Source of the DNA: Paraburkholderia graminis C4D1M
GTDB lineage: Bacteria; Pseudomonadota; Gammaproteobacteria; Burkholderiales; Burkholderiaceae
Length of the DNA stretch: 64,000 nt
Direction: 5' to 3'
NCBI RefSeq assembly: GCF_000172415.1
Contig: NZ_ABLD01000003.1
Span: 464,489-528,488 of the forward strand
Shown here: positions 8,639 to 19,353 of the stretch, piece by piece
Numbering within the stretch: the first letter of the stretch is position 1
How the letters are laid out: each line of letters opens with the position of its first letter
Notes under the pieces: model-generated
What the model saw: only the letters and a program-made list of their open reading frames with translations
Databases searched by the model: none
What the model was told of the DNA's origin: nothing
Position numbers and translations under genes: made by a program

Positions 8639-11600
8639 CTACATGTTCCGCCGATACTGCCCGCCTACCTCGAACAGCGCGTGCGTGATCTGGCCGAGCG
8701 AGCACACGCGGACCACGTCCATCAGCACCGCAAAGACGTTTTCATCGTCGATCACCGCGCGCTTCAGACGCTCCAGCGCGGCAGGCGCGGCCTCGCGATG
8801 CCGCGCCTGAAAATCGCGCAGGCGTTTTAGCTGGCTTTGCTTTTCTTCGTCGGTGGAACGGGCGAGCGCGATGGGCTGCGGCGCCTCATGCGGATGCGCG
8901 CTCACGAATGTATTCACACCCACGATCGGATACGAGCCGTCATGCTTGCGATGCTCGTACAGCATCGACTCGTCCTGAATGCGTCCGCGCTGATAACCGG
9001 TCTCCATTGCGCCGAGCACGCCGCCGCGCTCGGTGAGCCGGTCGAACTCGGCGAGCACCGCTTCTTCGACGAGATCGGTCAATTCGTCGATCACAAAACT
9101 GCCCTGATTCGGGTTCTGATTCTTCGCGAGTCCCCATTCGCGATTGATGATCAACTGAATCGCCACCGCGCGACGCACCGACTCTTCGGTGGGCGTGGTG
9201 ATGGCCTCGTCGAAGGCATTGGTGTGCAGCGAGTTGCAGTTGTCGTAGATCGCGATCAGCGCTTGCAGCGTGGTACGAATGTCGTTGAAGTCGATCTCCT
9301 GCGCATGCAGGCTGCGCCCCGACGTCTGCACGTGATACTTGAGCTTCTGGCTGCGCTCGTTCGCGCCGTAGCGTTCGCGCATCGCGATTGCCCAGATGCG
9401 TCGCGCGACGCGGCCGAGCACCGTGTATTCCGGGTCCATGCCGTTCGAAAAGAAGAACGACAGGTTCGGCGCGAAGTCGTCTATCGACATGCCTCGTGCG
9501 AGGTACGCCTCGACATAGGTGAAGCCGTTGGCGAGCGTATAGGCGAGTTGCGAGATCGGATTCGCGCCGGCCTCGGCAATGTGATAGCCGGAGATCGACA
9601 CCGAATAGAAATTGCGCACGCCGTGCTCGACAAAGTACGCCTGAATATCGCCCATCACTTTCAGGCTGAATTCCGTCGAAAAGATGCAGGTGTTCTGGCC
9701 TTGGTCTTCTTTGAGGATGTCGGCCTGCACGGTGCCGCGCACGTTTTCCAATGCGATGCAGCGCGTCGCGGCGAGTTCGTCGTCGGTGAGTGCGCGGCCT
9801 AGTTCGTGTTGCTTGCGTGTGATCTGCTGATCGATCGCGACGTTGAAAAACATCGCGAGGATGGTCGGCGCGGGGCCGTTGATCGTCATCGACACCGACG
9901 TTTCCGGCGCGCACAGATCGAAGCCGTCGTAGAGCACATGCATGTCGTCGAGCGTCGCCACCGACACGCCCGAATTGCCCACCTTGCCGTAGATGTCCGG
10001 CCGTTCGTGCGGCTCTTCGCCGTACAGCGTGACGGAATCGAAAGCAGTGGAAAGACGCTTGGCCGGCATGCCCTCGGACAGCAGCTTGAAACGCCGGTTG
10101 GTGCGCGACGGGTCGCCTTCGCCCGCGAACATACGCGTCGGGTCTTCGTTTTCGCGGCGGAACGGGAATACGCCTGCGGCGAACGGGAAGTAGCCGGGCA
10201 GGTTCTCGAGCATGAGCCAGCGCAAAATCTCGCCGTGATCGACGAACTTCGGCAGCGCAACTTTGCGGATCGGTGTGCCGGACAAGGTGGTGACCGTGAG
10301 CGCCGTGCGGATCTCGCGGTCGCGAATGCGGATGACGTGTTCGTCGCCGGAATACGCGGCGACGGTTTGCGGCCAGGCGTCGAGTAGTTTGCGTTCGTGT
10401 TCGCCTAATGCGGCTGTGCGTTGCTCGATTATTGTGTCGAGTTGGGCTGTGGGTGCGTTGGCGCTTGCGTCGCTGGCGTTTGCGTCGTTGTCATTCGTGT
10501 CGGCTTCGCCGAGCATTCGGCGCGCTTCGATGAGTTGCCAGCGTTCACGCGCGATGCGCGCCTGCGCATCGGCGCGCTCGCGATAAACGTGAACGGTCTG
10601 CGCGATTTCCGCGAGATAGCGCACGCGCGCCGGCGGGACGATTGCATGACGGCCGCTCGAAAACCGCAGGTCGGCTCGCGCGGCAAGACGTCCGCCGCCG
10701 TCCGCGCGCAGGCCATGCTTGTGCAACGCGTTCGCGAGATGCACGTAGAGCGCGGTCACGCCGTCGTCGTTGAAACGCGAAGCGATGGTGCCGAACACCG
10801 GCATCGCGTCGGGCGGCTTCGCGAACTCGCCGCGATTGCGCTGCACCTGCTTCGCGACATCGCGAAGCGCATCGGCAGCACCCTTGCGGTCGAACTTGTT
10901 GATCGCGACGAAGTCGGCGAAATCGAGCATGTCGATTTTTTCGAGCTGGCTCGCCGCGCCGAACTCAGGCGTCATCACGTACAGCGATTCGTCGACGAAC
11001 GGCACGATGGCGGCGTCGCCCTGACCGATACCCGACGTCTCGACGACGATCAGGTCGAAGCCCGCCGCCTTGCAGAGCATCAGTGCGTCGGGCAGCGCGT
11101 TCGAGATTTCGCTCGACGCCTCGCGCGTCGCCATCGAGCGCATGTAGACACGCGCACCGCCGCGCGCGCCGCCGTCCCAATCGCCGATCGCGTTCATGCG
11201 GATGCGGTCGCCCAGCAGCGCGCCGCCCGACTTGCGGCGCGACGGGTCGATGGCGAGCACGGCAATGGTGAGCGCGTCGCCGTAATCGAGGCGGAAGCGG
11301 CGGATCAGTTCATCCGTCAGCGACGATTTGCCCGCGCCGCCCGTGCCGGTGATGCCCAGCACGGGAATCTGCGCGGCTTGCGCCAGGGTCGCGATTTTGC
11401 TGCGCTCGGCGGCGGTGACGGCGCCGGTTTCGAATGCGCTGATGAGTTGGGCGAGGTGGCGGAACGCGATGGTGGTGGGCTGTTCGGTGCGTCCAGCCGT
11501 CAAACCGTCGATCCATTCGCCAACTGCGCCAACCGCGCCGCCCCGCGCCGCGGCGCTCTCGCGCGCAAGCGCTGCGCACCGCCCAATCATGTCGTCGATC

Positions 11601-12028
11601 ATGCCTTGCAGGCCAAGCCGCTGGCCGTCGTGCGGCGAATAGATTTTTTCGACGCCGTATCGTTCCAGCGCGACGATTTCCTCGGGGACGATCACGCCGC
11701 CTCCGCCGCCGAACACCTTGATGCGCTCGCCGCCGCGCGCGCGCAGCAGATCGACGAGATAGCGGAAGTATTCGTTGTGGCCGCCCTGGTAGCTCGACAC
11801 CGCGACGCCGTCGGCGTCTTCCTGAAGCGCGGCGGTCGCGACTTCATCGACGGAACGGTTGTGGCCCAGGTGGATGACCTCCACGCCGCTTGCTTGCAGA
11901 ATGCGCCGCATGATGTTGATCGACGCGTCGTGGCCGTCGAACAAGGCTGCGGCAGTGACGAAACGCAAGCGCCGGCCGGCGGGCAGCTCGTGGCTGGCGG
12001 CGCGCTGCGGCGAGGACAGATCGGTCAT
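8639..12028 (-). CDS. icmF: Fused isobutyryl-CoA mutase IcmF
   Basis: This 1129-residue fusion interconverts isobutyryl-CoA and n-butyryl-CoA with adenosylcobalamin, and related enzymes act on pivalyl/isovaleryl-CoA. Domains in order: a B12-binding domain (about 20-160) with the cobalamin-ligand box DGHDASI (31-37); a MeaI-like G-protein chaperone with P-loop GTGGAGKS (228-235); then a large mutase TIM-barrel with [20 protein letters not shown] and the substrate-region [22 protein letters not shown] prefer the ATG at 12028, which follows GGGGGAGA, over the TTG 45 bases upstream. A LysR gene lies just upstream on the same strand. Confidence 0.93.
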   Translation of the reverse strand: MTDLSSPQRAASHELPAGRRLRFVTAAALFDGHDASINIMRRILQASGVEVIHLGHNRSVDEVATAALQEDADGVAVSSYQGGHNEYFRYLVDLLRARGGERIKVFGGGGGVIVPEEIVALERYGVEKIYSPHDGQRLGLQGMIDDMIGRCAALARESAAARGGAVGAVGEWIDGLTAGRTEQPTTIAFRHLAQLISAFETGAVTAAERSKIATLAQAAQIPVLGITGTGGAGKSSLTDELIRRFRLDYGDALTIAVLAIDPSRRKSGGALLGDRIRMNAIGDWDGGARGGARVYMRSMATREASSEISNALPDALMLCKAAGFDLIVVETSGIGQGDAAIVPFVDESLYVMTPEFGAASQLEKIDMLDFADFVAINKFDRKGAADALRDVAKQVQRNRGEFAKPPDAMPVFGTIASRFNDDGVTALYVHLANALHKHGLRADGGGRLAARADLRFSSGRHAIVPPARVRYLAEIAQTVHVYRERADAQARIARERWQLIEARRMLGEADTNDNDANASDASANAPTAQLDTIIEQRTAALGEHERKLLDAWPQTVAAYSGDEHVIRIRDREIRTALTVTTLSGTPIRKVALPKFVDHGEILRWLMLENLPGYFPFAAGVFPFRRENEDPTRMFAGEGDPSRTNRRFKLLSEGMPAKRLSTAFDSVTLYGEEPHERPDIYGKVGNSGVSVATLDDMHVLYDGFDLCAPETSVSMTINGPAPTILAMFFNVAIDQQITRKQHELGRALTDDELAATRCIALENVRGTVQADILKEDQGQNTCIFSTEFSLKVMGDIQAYFVEHGVRNFYSVSISGYHIAEAGANPISQLAYTLANGFTYVEAYLARGMSIDDFAPNLSFFFSNGMDPEYTVLGRVARRIWAIAMRERYGANERSQKLKYHVQTSGRSLHAQEIDFNDIRTTLQALIAIYDNCNSLHTNAFDEAITTPTEESVRRAVAIQLIINREWGLAKNQNPNQGSFVIDELTDLVEEAVLAEFDRLTERGGVLGAMETGYQRGRIQDESMLYEHRKHDGSYPIVGVNTFVSAHPHEAPQPIALARSTDEEKQSQLKRLRDFQARHREAAPAALERLKRAVIDDENVFAVLMDVVRVCSLGQITHALFEVGGQYRRNM

Positions 12029-12094
12029 GTCTCCCCCAATCGTTACGCTGTTTGCGTGTGCGGGTGCTGGCAACCAGTATAGCGAAAGGGGGCG

Positions 12095-13030
12095 CTACCT
12101 CACCGCCATCGCCTTGATCTGCTCAAGCGACGGCCACAGCGATTCGTTCGCGAAGCGGTCAGCCAGAAAATCCACGAACGACCGGACTTTCGCCGACAAA
12201 TGGCGGCGGCTTGCGTAGACGACATGGATCGGCAGCTCGCGCGGCGGCACTTCATCGACGAGCAGCGGCACGAGACGCCCTTCCGCGAGATCGGCGCCGA
12301 TCACCTCGGTGCCGAGCAGCGCGATGCCCGCACCATGCAGCACCATCACGCGTTGCGCCTCGAGATGGTTGACGATCAGATTGCCGGACAAGCGCACGCG
12401 CGCCGCCTCGCCCGTGGTTTGCATGACATCGAGCGCCGACACGCCCGCGTACTGCAGATAGTTGTGGCGCGCGAGATCGGCGGCTGTTTTGGGCGTGCCG
12501 CGCCGGCGCAAGTAATCGGGCGACGCGCACAGCAGCAGATGCGCCATCGCGATCGGCCGGGCAATCAGCGACGACGACTTCATGCCGCTCGGCGAAGCGC
12601 GAATCGCAACGTCGAAGCCCTCGTCGATCAGCTCGACCACGCGGTCGGACAACGTGATGTCGACGGTGACCTGCGGATACTGCGCGGCGTAGTCGGCGAC
12701 GGCGGCCATCACGTGGCTGAGCCCGAACGCCGACAACGACGACACGCGCAAGCGCCCTTGCGGCACCACGCTCGCCGCGCCGACCACCTGCTCGGCTTCC
12801 TCTAGTTCGGTGAGCACCTGACTCAGACGCTCGTAGTATTCGCGGCCCGCCTCGGTCGGCGCGACGCGGCGCGTCGTGCGATTGAGCAAGCGCGCGCCGA
12901 GCTGCTGTTCGAGATGCATCACATGCTTGCTCGCCATCGCCGCCGACATTTCCATCCGCTCAGCCGCGCCGACGAAGCTGCCCACCTCGACCACTTGCCG
13001 GAACACTTTCATGCTGACGAGGGTGTCCAT
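12095..13030 (-). CDS. LysR-family transcriptional regulator
   Basis: The 311-residue protein has the LysR winged helix-turn-helix at its N terminus (MKVFRQVVEVGSFVGAAERM, then MSAAMASKHVMHLEQQLGARL) and a periplasmic-binding-like effector domain. The RTTRRVAPTEAGREYY segment is typical of the CrgA/DsdC-like subgroup common in Burkholderia. It lies 66 bases upstream of icmF on the same strand and could be cotranscribed with it, but a direct role at icmF is only inferred. Confidence 0.9.
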   Translation of the reverse strand: MDTLVSMKVFRQVVEVGSFVGAAERMEMSAAMASKHVMHLEQQLGARLLNRTTRRVAPTEAGREYYERLSQVLTELEEAEQVVGAASVVPQGRLRVSSLSAFGLSHVMAAVADYAAQYPQVTVDITLSDRVVELIDEGFDVAIRASPSGMKSSSLIARPIAMAHLLLCASPDYLRRRGTPKTAADLARHNYLQYAGVSALDVMQTTGEAARVRLSGNLIVNHLEAQRVMVLHGAGIALLGTEVIGADLAEGRLVPLLVDEVPPRELPIHVVYASRRHLSAKVRSFVDFLADRFANESLWPSLEQIKAMAVR

Positions 13031-13133
13031 CGAATCGCTCGCTCAAGGAATTAATCGGCGTCATTTTGCATGGTTTATCAAGAGCCGGTGGGGAAAGGCG
13101 GCGGGCGAGCAATGCGGGATGGCTAAAACGACG

Positions 13134-13164
13134 AAAGCCCGCGTTCGGTGAGAACGCGGGCTTT
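13134..13164 (-). terminator. Rho-independent terminator after the porin gene
   Basis: A perfect 13-bp stem (AAAGCCCGCGTTC pairing with GAACGCGGGCTTT) with a 5-base loop lies downstream of the porin and upstream of the LysR gene. On the minus strand it is followed by a T-rich stretch, which fits termination of porin transcripts. Confidence 0.8.
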
Positions 13165-13286
13165 GTGGTTACTGCGAGCCTGGCTGCGGCTTCGACTGCG
13201 ACTTCGACTGCAACGTTAACTGCGCCGAATATCGCTTGGCGCGCAGCGACACAAGCGAGCCGCCGCGCCCCGCATCTCAGCCGCGC

Positions 13287-14372
13287 CTAGAACTTCGCGC
13301 GCAAGCCGACGCCGTACGTGTTGCCGCTCGACTGATTGCTGATGTGGTCGTACAGATAAGCCGCATAAACATCGGTGCGCTTGGACAGCGGATAGTCGTA
13401 GCCGACCGCGGCCGTCTGACGGGTCTGGTCGAAGCCGCCGCCATCGCGCGAGTACGCGTACGACGCCATCACCGTGCCCGGCCCGAACGGCACCGACACG
13501 CCCCCTTGCGCCGTGTTCACATGCCAGCTCGTCAGCGTCTGGTCGTTATGCGTGTACATGTACTGACCGAACAGCTTCACGTACTTCAGGTCGTACGACA
13601 GGCCGAGTTGCGCGACGCTTTGCGCCTTCAGGCCTGGCACGCCCGACGAATCGAAGCTGCCCAGATCGCCCGGCGTGTTGTTGAAGTTCACGTACTGGTA
13701 GACGGCGGTCGCGGCGAACGGGCCGTGGAAATACAGCACCTGGCCGCTCCACTTCTTCGCGCCGTTCTGCGTCGTGTTGCCGAGCGCGTACATCGCGCTT
13801 GCCGACAGTCCGTTGAAATTCGGCGATTGGTACTGCACCGCATTATTCCAGCCGGAGTCGCCGGTCACGCCCTGGTCCGTCGAGTACGTCGGGAACGTGC
13901 CGAGCCCGAGATAGACGTGGTAGACCATCGGCGAGAAAACGTACGAGTCGATGAACGGGTTGAAGAGGATCGTCGACACGAACAGATGGGTGGTCAGACG
14001 GCCGGCCGTGACCGTGCCGTACGGCGATTCGATACCGACGTAGGCGTTGCGCGAGAACGTGCTGTCGCCGGTGAAGCGGCCGTACTGGCCGTTTTGCGCG
14101 CGGAAAAATCCTTCGAGTGTGAAGATCGCCTTGTAGCCGTTGCCCAGGTCCTCAGCCCCCTTGAAACCCCAGTACGACGTCGACATGCCGCCGCCGGACA
14201 CGCCCACTGCGGTCTTGCCGCCGGGGAATTTCTGTGCGCCGACCCATTCGTCGACCTGGCCATAAAGCTGCACGCTCGATTGCGCGAAAGCAGACGATGC
14301 GCCGGCCAGCAAAGCAGCACATGCGGTCGCCTTGAGGGTGGTCTTCAGCGCACGGCTGATGTTTGTTTTCAT
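13287..14372 (-). CDS. Gram-negative outer-membrane porin
   Basis: The 361-residue protein is a trimeric general porin of the Burkholderia OpcP/Omp type. A signal peptide spans about residues 1-30 (MKTNISRALKTTLKATACAA then LLAGASSAFA), with mature QSSVQLYGQVDEW. Alternating beta strands continue to the terminal GVGLRAKF, ending in the Phe required for BAM assembly. The ATG at 14372 follows a GGAG site; the longer frame upstream would bury the signal peptide. A strong terminator follows. Pore selectivity cannot be inferred. Confidence 0.92.
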   Translation of the reverse strand: MKTNISRALKTTLKATACAALLAGASSAFAQSSVQLYGQVDEWVGAQKFPGGKTAVGVSGGGMSTSYWGFKGAEDLGNGYKAIFTLEGFFRAQNGQYGRFTGDSTFSRNAYVGIESPYGTVTAGRLTTHLFVSTILFNPFIDSYVFSPMVYHVYLGLGTFPTYSTDQGVTGDSGWNNAVQYQSPNFNGLSASAMYALGNTTQNGAKKWSGQVLYFHGPFAATAVYQYVNFNNTPGDLGSFDSSGVPGLKAQSVAQLGLSYDLKYVKLFGQYMYTHNDQTLTSWHVNTAQGGVSVPFGPGTVMASYAYSRDGGGFDQTRQTAAVGYDYPLSKRTDVYAAYLYDHISNQSSGNTYGVGLRAKF

Positions 14373-14959
14373 GGATTCTCCAGTCTTTGTCAAAAAGGGT
14401 GTGGCTGTGCGAAAGGGCAAGCTCGCGCGAACCATTGTTGTTGTCCGTCCGATCATCGAGCCAATCTGGGCGGGACCATCTTTGCGGACCATTTTTATAA
14501 ACAAAAACATGGCTCGTTATTGCCGGTATATCGGTCTGATTAGGTTCGTCGTTTATCGGCCTGTTAAAGACCGTTGTGCAAGCCGTTTCGCGGTGCCGCG
14601 ACAGACGCAATGAATCGCGCCAGGCAGCGCTCGCGGCACGCCAGCCGGTTAATAACGCTTCACATGACATCCCGATGACGCAGCGCCGCATAACCGCCCC
14701 GATTTGACGACGGGAGACGGTCTGCTGCCGAGTGTTTTCAAAAAAGTGTGGCGTCGAAACGTCAACTAGAGCGGAGGCGTTTCAATGCTTGTGAGAAGAG
14801 AATTGAGATGTAATGCGGATGCGAAGCGGATTGAAAGGCGGAGTTGCTTGTGAAATGCGCGGGATACGTCGTGGAGCAACGGACGTTGTATGCGCATGCG
14901 ACGTGCGCGTGAAAACGCCTCGGGCCAAACCGGCTGCAAGCGGCCAACGTCAGCGCAAG
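14373..14959. other. Porin upstream region without recognised gene
   Basis: This 587-base gap holds the porin leader and promoter region. AT-rich patches near 14485-14560 stand out from the flanks and may contain the promoter. No convincing coding sequence was found on either strand; the open frames here are antisense or low-complexity. Confidence 0.4.
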
Positions 14960-15499
14960 TTAGTTACGGTAGGGCGAAGCTTCGGGCGGGCGGCTGTCGT
15001 CGCCCTGGCGCTGGATCGAGCGGATGGAGCTGCGTTCTTCGTTATATCGCGCGACGTCGGCGCGGATCGAGCCCGAGCGAACCGGCGGGTTGGACTGCGG
15101 CCGCTGTCCGGGACGCGATTCGGCGCTGACGGGCGTGATCACGCCGGGGTACGGTATGCCGCCGCGGCCTTCGCCGGGATAAGAGCCCGGTCCGGCGACA
15201 CGGCGAATATTGGAGACAGGCGCGCCCGAGCGGTGGAAGGCGCCGCCCACGTCGCGGTTGACGTAATTGCCGTGACCGTAGCTGTCGACGGCGAAACCGG
15301 CAACGCCCGGCCCTTTGGCGTAGGCGAACGAGCACAGCGCGACAACAAGCGCGCCCCACAGCCAGTGCTTCGTTCTCGACAACCCGTCCACCCGTGACTC
15401 ACTTGCCCGAAGACTTGCCTGAAGCCCACCGTTCGAGCTGCGGCGGACTTGTTGAGGGACTGGCGCGGGCGCCGCGGAAAAGCTCGCGGCGCGGGGCAT
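14960..15499 (-). CDS. Hypothetical exported protein
   Basis: The frame encodes up to 179 residues. A hydrophobic segment, HWLWGALVVALCSFAYA followed by KGPGVAGF, sits about 45 residues in and looks like a signal peptide. The real start may therefore be a TTG or GTG just before LSRTKHW, leaving about 138 residues. The mature part is rich in Gly, Pro, Arg and Ser (SYGHGNYVNRDVGGAFHRSG) and ends with a polar tail. No family is recognised. Start choice is uncertain. Confidence 0.5.
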   Translation of the reverse strand: MPRAASFSAAPAPVPQQVRRSSNGGLQASLRASESRVDGLSRTKHWLWGALVVALCSFAYAKGPGVAGFAVDSYGHGNYVNRDVGGAFHRSGAPVSNIRRVAGPGSYPGEGRGGIPYPGVITPVSAESRPGQRPQSNPPVRSGSIRADVARYNEERSSIRSIQRQGDDSRPPEASPYRN

Positions 15500-15958
15500 T
15501 CCCGACGGCCTTTGAACGGTAATTTATGGTCGTCGGCAGTGGGTGTCGAGCCAAAAAGTGTTAGGCCTCGCCCGCTGTTGTAACACCTTGTTACTGCGAC
15601 GTTTTTCTACGACATAACCCTTGCGGAAACCGCCTTATGGCGGTTCCGGATCGGGCTCCTGGCATTCGCGGAACGCGTAGCGGAAACCGGGTGGCAAGGG
15701 TCTGTTTGCGCGCATGATGTCGGGACCGACAAAGCCAAAACCGTGCGCCTCGCGCATGCACAACCGCCTGCGAATTCACGGCCAACCGTGGACAGCACGC
15801 GGCCCCGAATGCGGATCACTCATCAATCGATTCGGCAAATGAATTTGCGTTTTCAATCGCTTTCGCAGGACAATACTGGTTTTCCCTGGCGCTGATCCGC
15901 GGCGCTTCGCGCACGCGCCTTGCGTGCAGTCCCGCATTACCGATTTCGAGAATCCGAC
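15500..15958. other. Intergenic region with small hairpins
   Basis: The region separates the exported protein (leftward) from a transporter gene (rightward). It contains a palindrome GTAACA-CCT-TGTTAC near 15579-15593 and a hairpin around 15623-15649 (GGAAACCGCC against GGCGGTTCC). Either may be a terminator or operator. No gene was supported. Confidence 0.35.
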
Positions 15959-16984
15959 ATGGCCCGCCCGAAACTGCTTCCCGACAACTTCACCTTGTGC
16001 CTCGTCGGCACCGTGATATTCGCCAGCCTGTTGCCGGTTCACGGGCAGGCCGCCGTCGGGTTCGACTGGGTCACGAACGTGGCGGTCGGCCTGCTGTTCT
16101 TCCTACACGGCGCGAAGCTTTCGCGGGAAGCGATTGTTGCGGGCGCCACGCACTGGCGTCTGCATATAGTCGTACTGCTCAGCACGTTCGCGCTGTTTCC
16201 GCTGCTCGGCCTCGCGCTTAAACCGCTCCTTTCGCCACTTGTCACGCCGGCGCTCTATGCCGGGGTCCTCTTCCTCTGCACGTTGCCGTCGACGGTTCAG
16301 TCCTCTATCGCGTTCACGTCCATTGCCAAAGGCAACGTGCCGGCCGCCGTTTGCAGCGCGTCGGCCTCGAGTCTGCTCGGCATCTTCGTCACGCCAGCGC
16401 TCGTCAGCGTCCTCGTCACGAATCAGGCGGCGGGCGGTAGCTCCCCGTGGCACACCGTCGGCAATATCGTGCTGCAATTGCTGGTGCCGTTCGTGGCGGG
16501 GCAACTGCTGCGCCCGCTGATCGGCAAATGGATCGAGCGGCATCGCAGCGTGCTCAAGTTCGTCGACCAGGGTTCGATTCTGCTGGTGGTGTACGGCGCG
16601 TTCAGCGAGTCCGTTACCGAGGGCCTGTGGCACCAGATTCCGCTCTCCGCCCTCGGCGGCGTGCTGCTCATCAGTGTCGTGCTGCTCGCGCTCGCGCTGG
16701 GCGTCACCATTCTCGTGAGCAAGCGGCTCGGCTTTTCGCGCGCGGACCAGATCACCATCATCTTTTGCGGCTCGAAGAAAAGCCTGGCCGCCGGCGTGCC
16801 GATGGCCAAGGTCATCTTCGCCTCGCAGGCCGTGGGCGCAGTCGTTCTCCCGCTCATGCTGTTCCATCAGATCCAGTTGATGGTGTGCGCCGCGCTCGCG
16901 CAGCGCTGGGGCGCCCGCGACATGAGCGGCGAAACGCGCGCCGCCTCGCGCGGGCAAACTGCCGCCGCCGTGGCTCGTCGTTGA
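15959..16984 (+). CDS. Bile acid:sodium symporter (BASS) family transporter, YfeH-like
   Basis: The 341-residue membrane protein has about ten hydrophobic helices. Family hallmarks include VGLLFFLHGAKLSREAI, the unwound-helix segment CTLPSTVQSSIAFTSIAKGN, and IIFCGSKKSLAAGVPMAKVIF near the end. These match the YfeH/SBF-like subgroup of the BASS family, which imports organic anions with sodium. I chose the ATG at 15959, where the transmembrane topology begins cleanly. A terminator follows at 17080. The substrate is unknown. Confidence 0.87.
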   Translation: MARPKLLPDNFTLCLVGTVIFASLLPVHGQAAVGFDWVTNVAVGLLFFLHGAKLSREAIVAGATHWRLHIVVLLSTFALFPLLGLALKPLLSPLVTPALYAGVLFLCTLPSTVQSSIAFTSIAKGNVPAAVCSASASSLLGIFVTPALVSVLVTNQAAGGSSPWHTVGNIVLQLLVPFVAGQLLRPLIGKWIERHRSVLKFVDQGSILLVVYGAFSESVTEGLWHQIPLSALGGVLLISVVLLALALGVTILVSKRLGFSRADQITIIFCGSKKSLAAGVPMAKVIFASQAVGAVVLPLMLFHQIQLMVCAALAQRWGARDMSGETRAASRGQTAAAVARR

Positions 16985-17019
16985 ACTCGCCGCTGAGTTC
17001 GCCGTTAAGCTCGCCGTTG
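16984..17019. repeat. Three imperfect 12-bp tandem units
   Basis: Three consecutive 12-base units (AACTCGCCGCTG, AGTTCGCCGTTA, AGCTCGCCGTTG) begin at the stop codon of the transporter gene. They may reflect replication slippage that once extended the C terminus. No regulatory role is evident. Confidence 0.6.
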
Positions 17020-17079
17020 AATACGCGCGCAATGCAAATAGAACATTCATAAGCGCCCTCCCTGAGCGTCGTTTTTCGA

Positions 17080-17102
17080 AAAGCCGCCTTGCGCGGCTTT
17101 TT
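17080..17102 (+). terminator. Rho-independent terminator after the BASS transporter gene
   Basis: An 8-bp stem AAAGCCGC/GCGGCTTT with a 5-base loop, followed by a short T-run, lies about 95 bases after the transporter stop. Confidence 0.75.
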
Positions 17103-17279
17103 GCTATTTCACGCGCAAACGCCGCGGTTGTCGCCTCGGCCGGATGGCATAGGCCGATTCCGCAAAATTCCTGGGACGACGCTCGCGCACCACTCAAGTG
17201 CAACGCTTCATCAAAAGTTCACTTAATTCTTCGCATCGGCGGTCGTTAAGCCGCAGGTCCATCGCTACGCCGACCTGCC

Positions 17280-19133
17280 ATGCAACTTCGCTCGCCCTCC
17301 CGATCCGCCGCGCCGCGCATCGACGAACTGATTGCCCGGCGTGAGCTGTCCGCCGTGTTCCAGCCGATCATCGACTTCGAGGACGGCGCGATTCTCGGCT
17401 ACGAAGGCCTGATCCGCGGCCCGGTCGGCACGCCGCTCGAAGCGCCGTTCGCGCTCTTTTCGCAGGCGCTCGCCGAAGGCTGCACGATCGAGCTCGAGCA
17501 GGCCGCCGCGCGCGCGTGCATCGACGCGTTCGCGCAGCTCGGCCGCGACGGCAAGCTGTTCCTCAACTTCAGCGCGGGCGCGCTGCGGCGCCTGGCCGAC
17601 GCGCCCGACGAAACGCTCGCGCTGCTGCGCCACCGCGGCGTGGACCCGGAGCGCATCGTGATCGAGTTGACGGAGCAAAGCACGATTCCCGACGTCGGCG
17701 CCTTTCTGCCCGTGATCGCCTGCCTGCGCACGGCGGGCGCGCAATTCGCGCTCGACGATTACGGCACCGCGAACGCCAGCATGAATCTGTGGGTGCGGCT
17801 GCAACCGGACGTCGTGAAGATCGACCGCTTCTTCATTCACGACATCGCCTGCGATCCGCTGAAATTCGAAGCTGTTCGCGCGATGCAGCACTTTGCGAGC
17901 GCGAGCGGCGCGCGGCTCGTCGCCGAAGGCATCGAGAACGAAGCGGATCTGATCGTCGTGCGCGATATGGGAATCGGCTGCGGGCAAGGCTTTTTCTTCG
18001 GCCGTCCGCATGCGCAACCAGCGAGCAAGGTCACCGACGACGCCCGCGACGCGCTGCGCGCTGGCCACATCGCCGTGTTTCCCGAAGCGACGCGCACGCT
18101 CGGCGGCGCATCGCCATCGGGCGGCATGGCGTCGGAAAAGATGCTCGTGCACGCGCCCGCGCTGCCGCGCCACGCGACCAACAACGACGTGCTCGAACTC
18201 TTCAACCGGCTGCCCGAACTGCACGCGGTGGCCGTCGTCGAACACGATGAGCCGGTCGCGCTGATCAACCGCCGCAGCTTCATGGACCGCTACGCGCTGC
18301 CGTATCACCGCGAGCTGTTCGGCAAGCGGCCGTGTCTGCTGTTCGCGAATGCGTCGCCGGTCGTGATCGAGAAATCGATGACGGTCGAGCAAATGGCCAA
18401 ACTGCTCGCGAGCGACGACCAGCGTTATCTCGCCGATGGCTTCGTCATCACCGAAAACGGCAAGTACGCGGGGCTCGGCACCGGCGAAAACCTCGTGCGC
18501 GCGGTTACCGAAGTGCGCATCGAAGCGGCGCGCTACGCGAACCCGCTGACTTTCCTGCCCGGCAACATTCCGATCAGCTCGCACATTGCGCGGCTCGTCG
18601 GCAACCACGCGGGTTTCTACGCGTGCTATGTGGACCTGAACCACTTCAAGCCCTTCAACGATCAATACGGCTACTGGCAAGGCGACGAAGTGCTGAAGTT
18701 CGCCGCCGCCGTGCTCGCCGACGTCTGCGACCCGACGCGCGACTTTCTCGGCCACGTCGGCGGCGACGACTTCCTGATCCTGTTCCAGAGCGACGACTGG
18801 CGCGAGCGTGTGCTGCGCGCGATCCATGCGTTCAACGAAGGCGCGCAGCGTTTCTATGCGCCCGCGGACCGTCTGGCCGGGGGCATCCACGGCGAGGACA
18901 GGCGCGGCAATCCGACCTTCTTCGGCTTCGTGACGATGGCGATTGGCTGCGTGCGCGTCGAGCCGGATTCCGCCGACGGCGTGTCGCTCTACAACAGCGA
19001 GGCAATCGCCACGGTCGCGGCGCTGGCCAAGCGGCGCGCGAAGCTGGAAGCGAGCGGCTTCGTGATGATCGGCGCCGAGGAAAGCGTGGCGTTGTTACGC
19101 GGACAGTCGGAAGCCGCGCTGCACGCAGACTGA
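17280..19133 (+). CDS. EAL - CBS-like - GGDEF signalling protein
   Basis: The 617-residue protein has an N-terminal EAL phosphodiesterase domain (about 15-250) with YEGLIRG (EGL variant), the metal/substrate boxes LNFSAG, IELTEQS, LDDYG, KIDRFF and AEGIE, and the closing QGFFFGRP. The middle (about 295-425) resembles a CBS pair (NRLPELHAVAVVEHDEPVAL). The C-terminal GGDEF domain carries GGDDF rather than GGDEF/GGEEF, in VGGDDFLILF. Catalytic boxes of EAL look intact, so net c-di-GMP hydrolysis is likely, with the cyclase domain regulatory. No transmembrane segment is seen; probably cytoplasmic. Confidence 0.85.
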   Translation: MQLRSPSRSAAPRIDELIARRELSAVFQPIIDFEDGAILGYEGLIRGPVGTPLEAPFALFSQALAEGCTIELEQAAARACIDAFAQLGRDGKLFLNFSAGALRRLADAPDETLALLRHRGVDPERIVIELTEQSTIPDVGAFLPVIACLRTAGAQFALDDYGTANASMNLWVRLQPDVVKIDRFFIHDIACDPLKFEAVRAMQHFASASGARLVAEGIENEADLIVVRDMGIGCGQGFFFGRPHAQPASKVTDDARDALRAGHIAVFPEATRTLGGASPSGGMASEKMLVHAPALPRHATNNDVLELFNRLPELHAVAVVEHDEPVALINRRSFMDRYALPYHRELFGKRPCLLFANASPVVIEKSMTVEQMAKLLASDDQRYLADGFVITENGKYAGLGTGENLVRAVTEVRIEAARYANPLTFLPGNIPISSHIARLVGNHAGFYACYVDLNHFKPFNDQYGYWQGDEVLKFAAAVLADVCDPTRDFLGHVGGDDFLILFQSDDWRERVLRAIHAFNEGAQRFYAPADRLAGGIHGEDRRGNPTFFGFVTMAIGCVRVEPDSADGVSLYNSEAIATVAALAKRRAKLEASGFVMIGAEESVALLRGQSEAALHAD

Positions 19134-19198
19134 CGGACTGATAGCGCTCATAGAGGCGAGAGCGCCGCCGAACGCTCTTCCCTGCGAGTGTTTAGCTT

Positions 19199-19300
19199 GT
19201 TTTACTAAACAACAAAACCTCACAAATAGCCCGTACATGCGGGTATTTACGGGTGTGGTCGGCGCTTTTTCCAGGCTGTTTCGGCTTCGTTTTACTATAC
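19199..19300. promoter_or_regulatory. Paired GTTTTACTAWAC operators upstream of the lacI-type gene
   Basis: The 12-mer GTTTTACTAAAC lies at 19199-19210 and GTTTTACTATAC at 19289-19300, exactly 90 bases apart. Each contains the near-palindrome TTTACTA(A/T)A. The second overlaps the region just before the regulator gene. This is the layout expected for autoregulation by a LacI-type repressor with DNA looping; it has not been tested. Confidence 0.5.
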
Positions 19301-19353
19301 AATCGCCCGGACCCAAACACCGCGCGGCCGCCTTTGCTCGGCCGCCTGCTTCG

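Noticed and set aside
10421..12082. 553-codon plus-strand frame opposite icmF
   Set aside because: Antisense shadow of the mutase gene, with low-complexity Arg/Ala-rich sequence.
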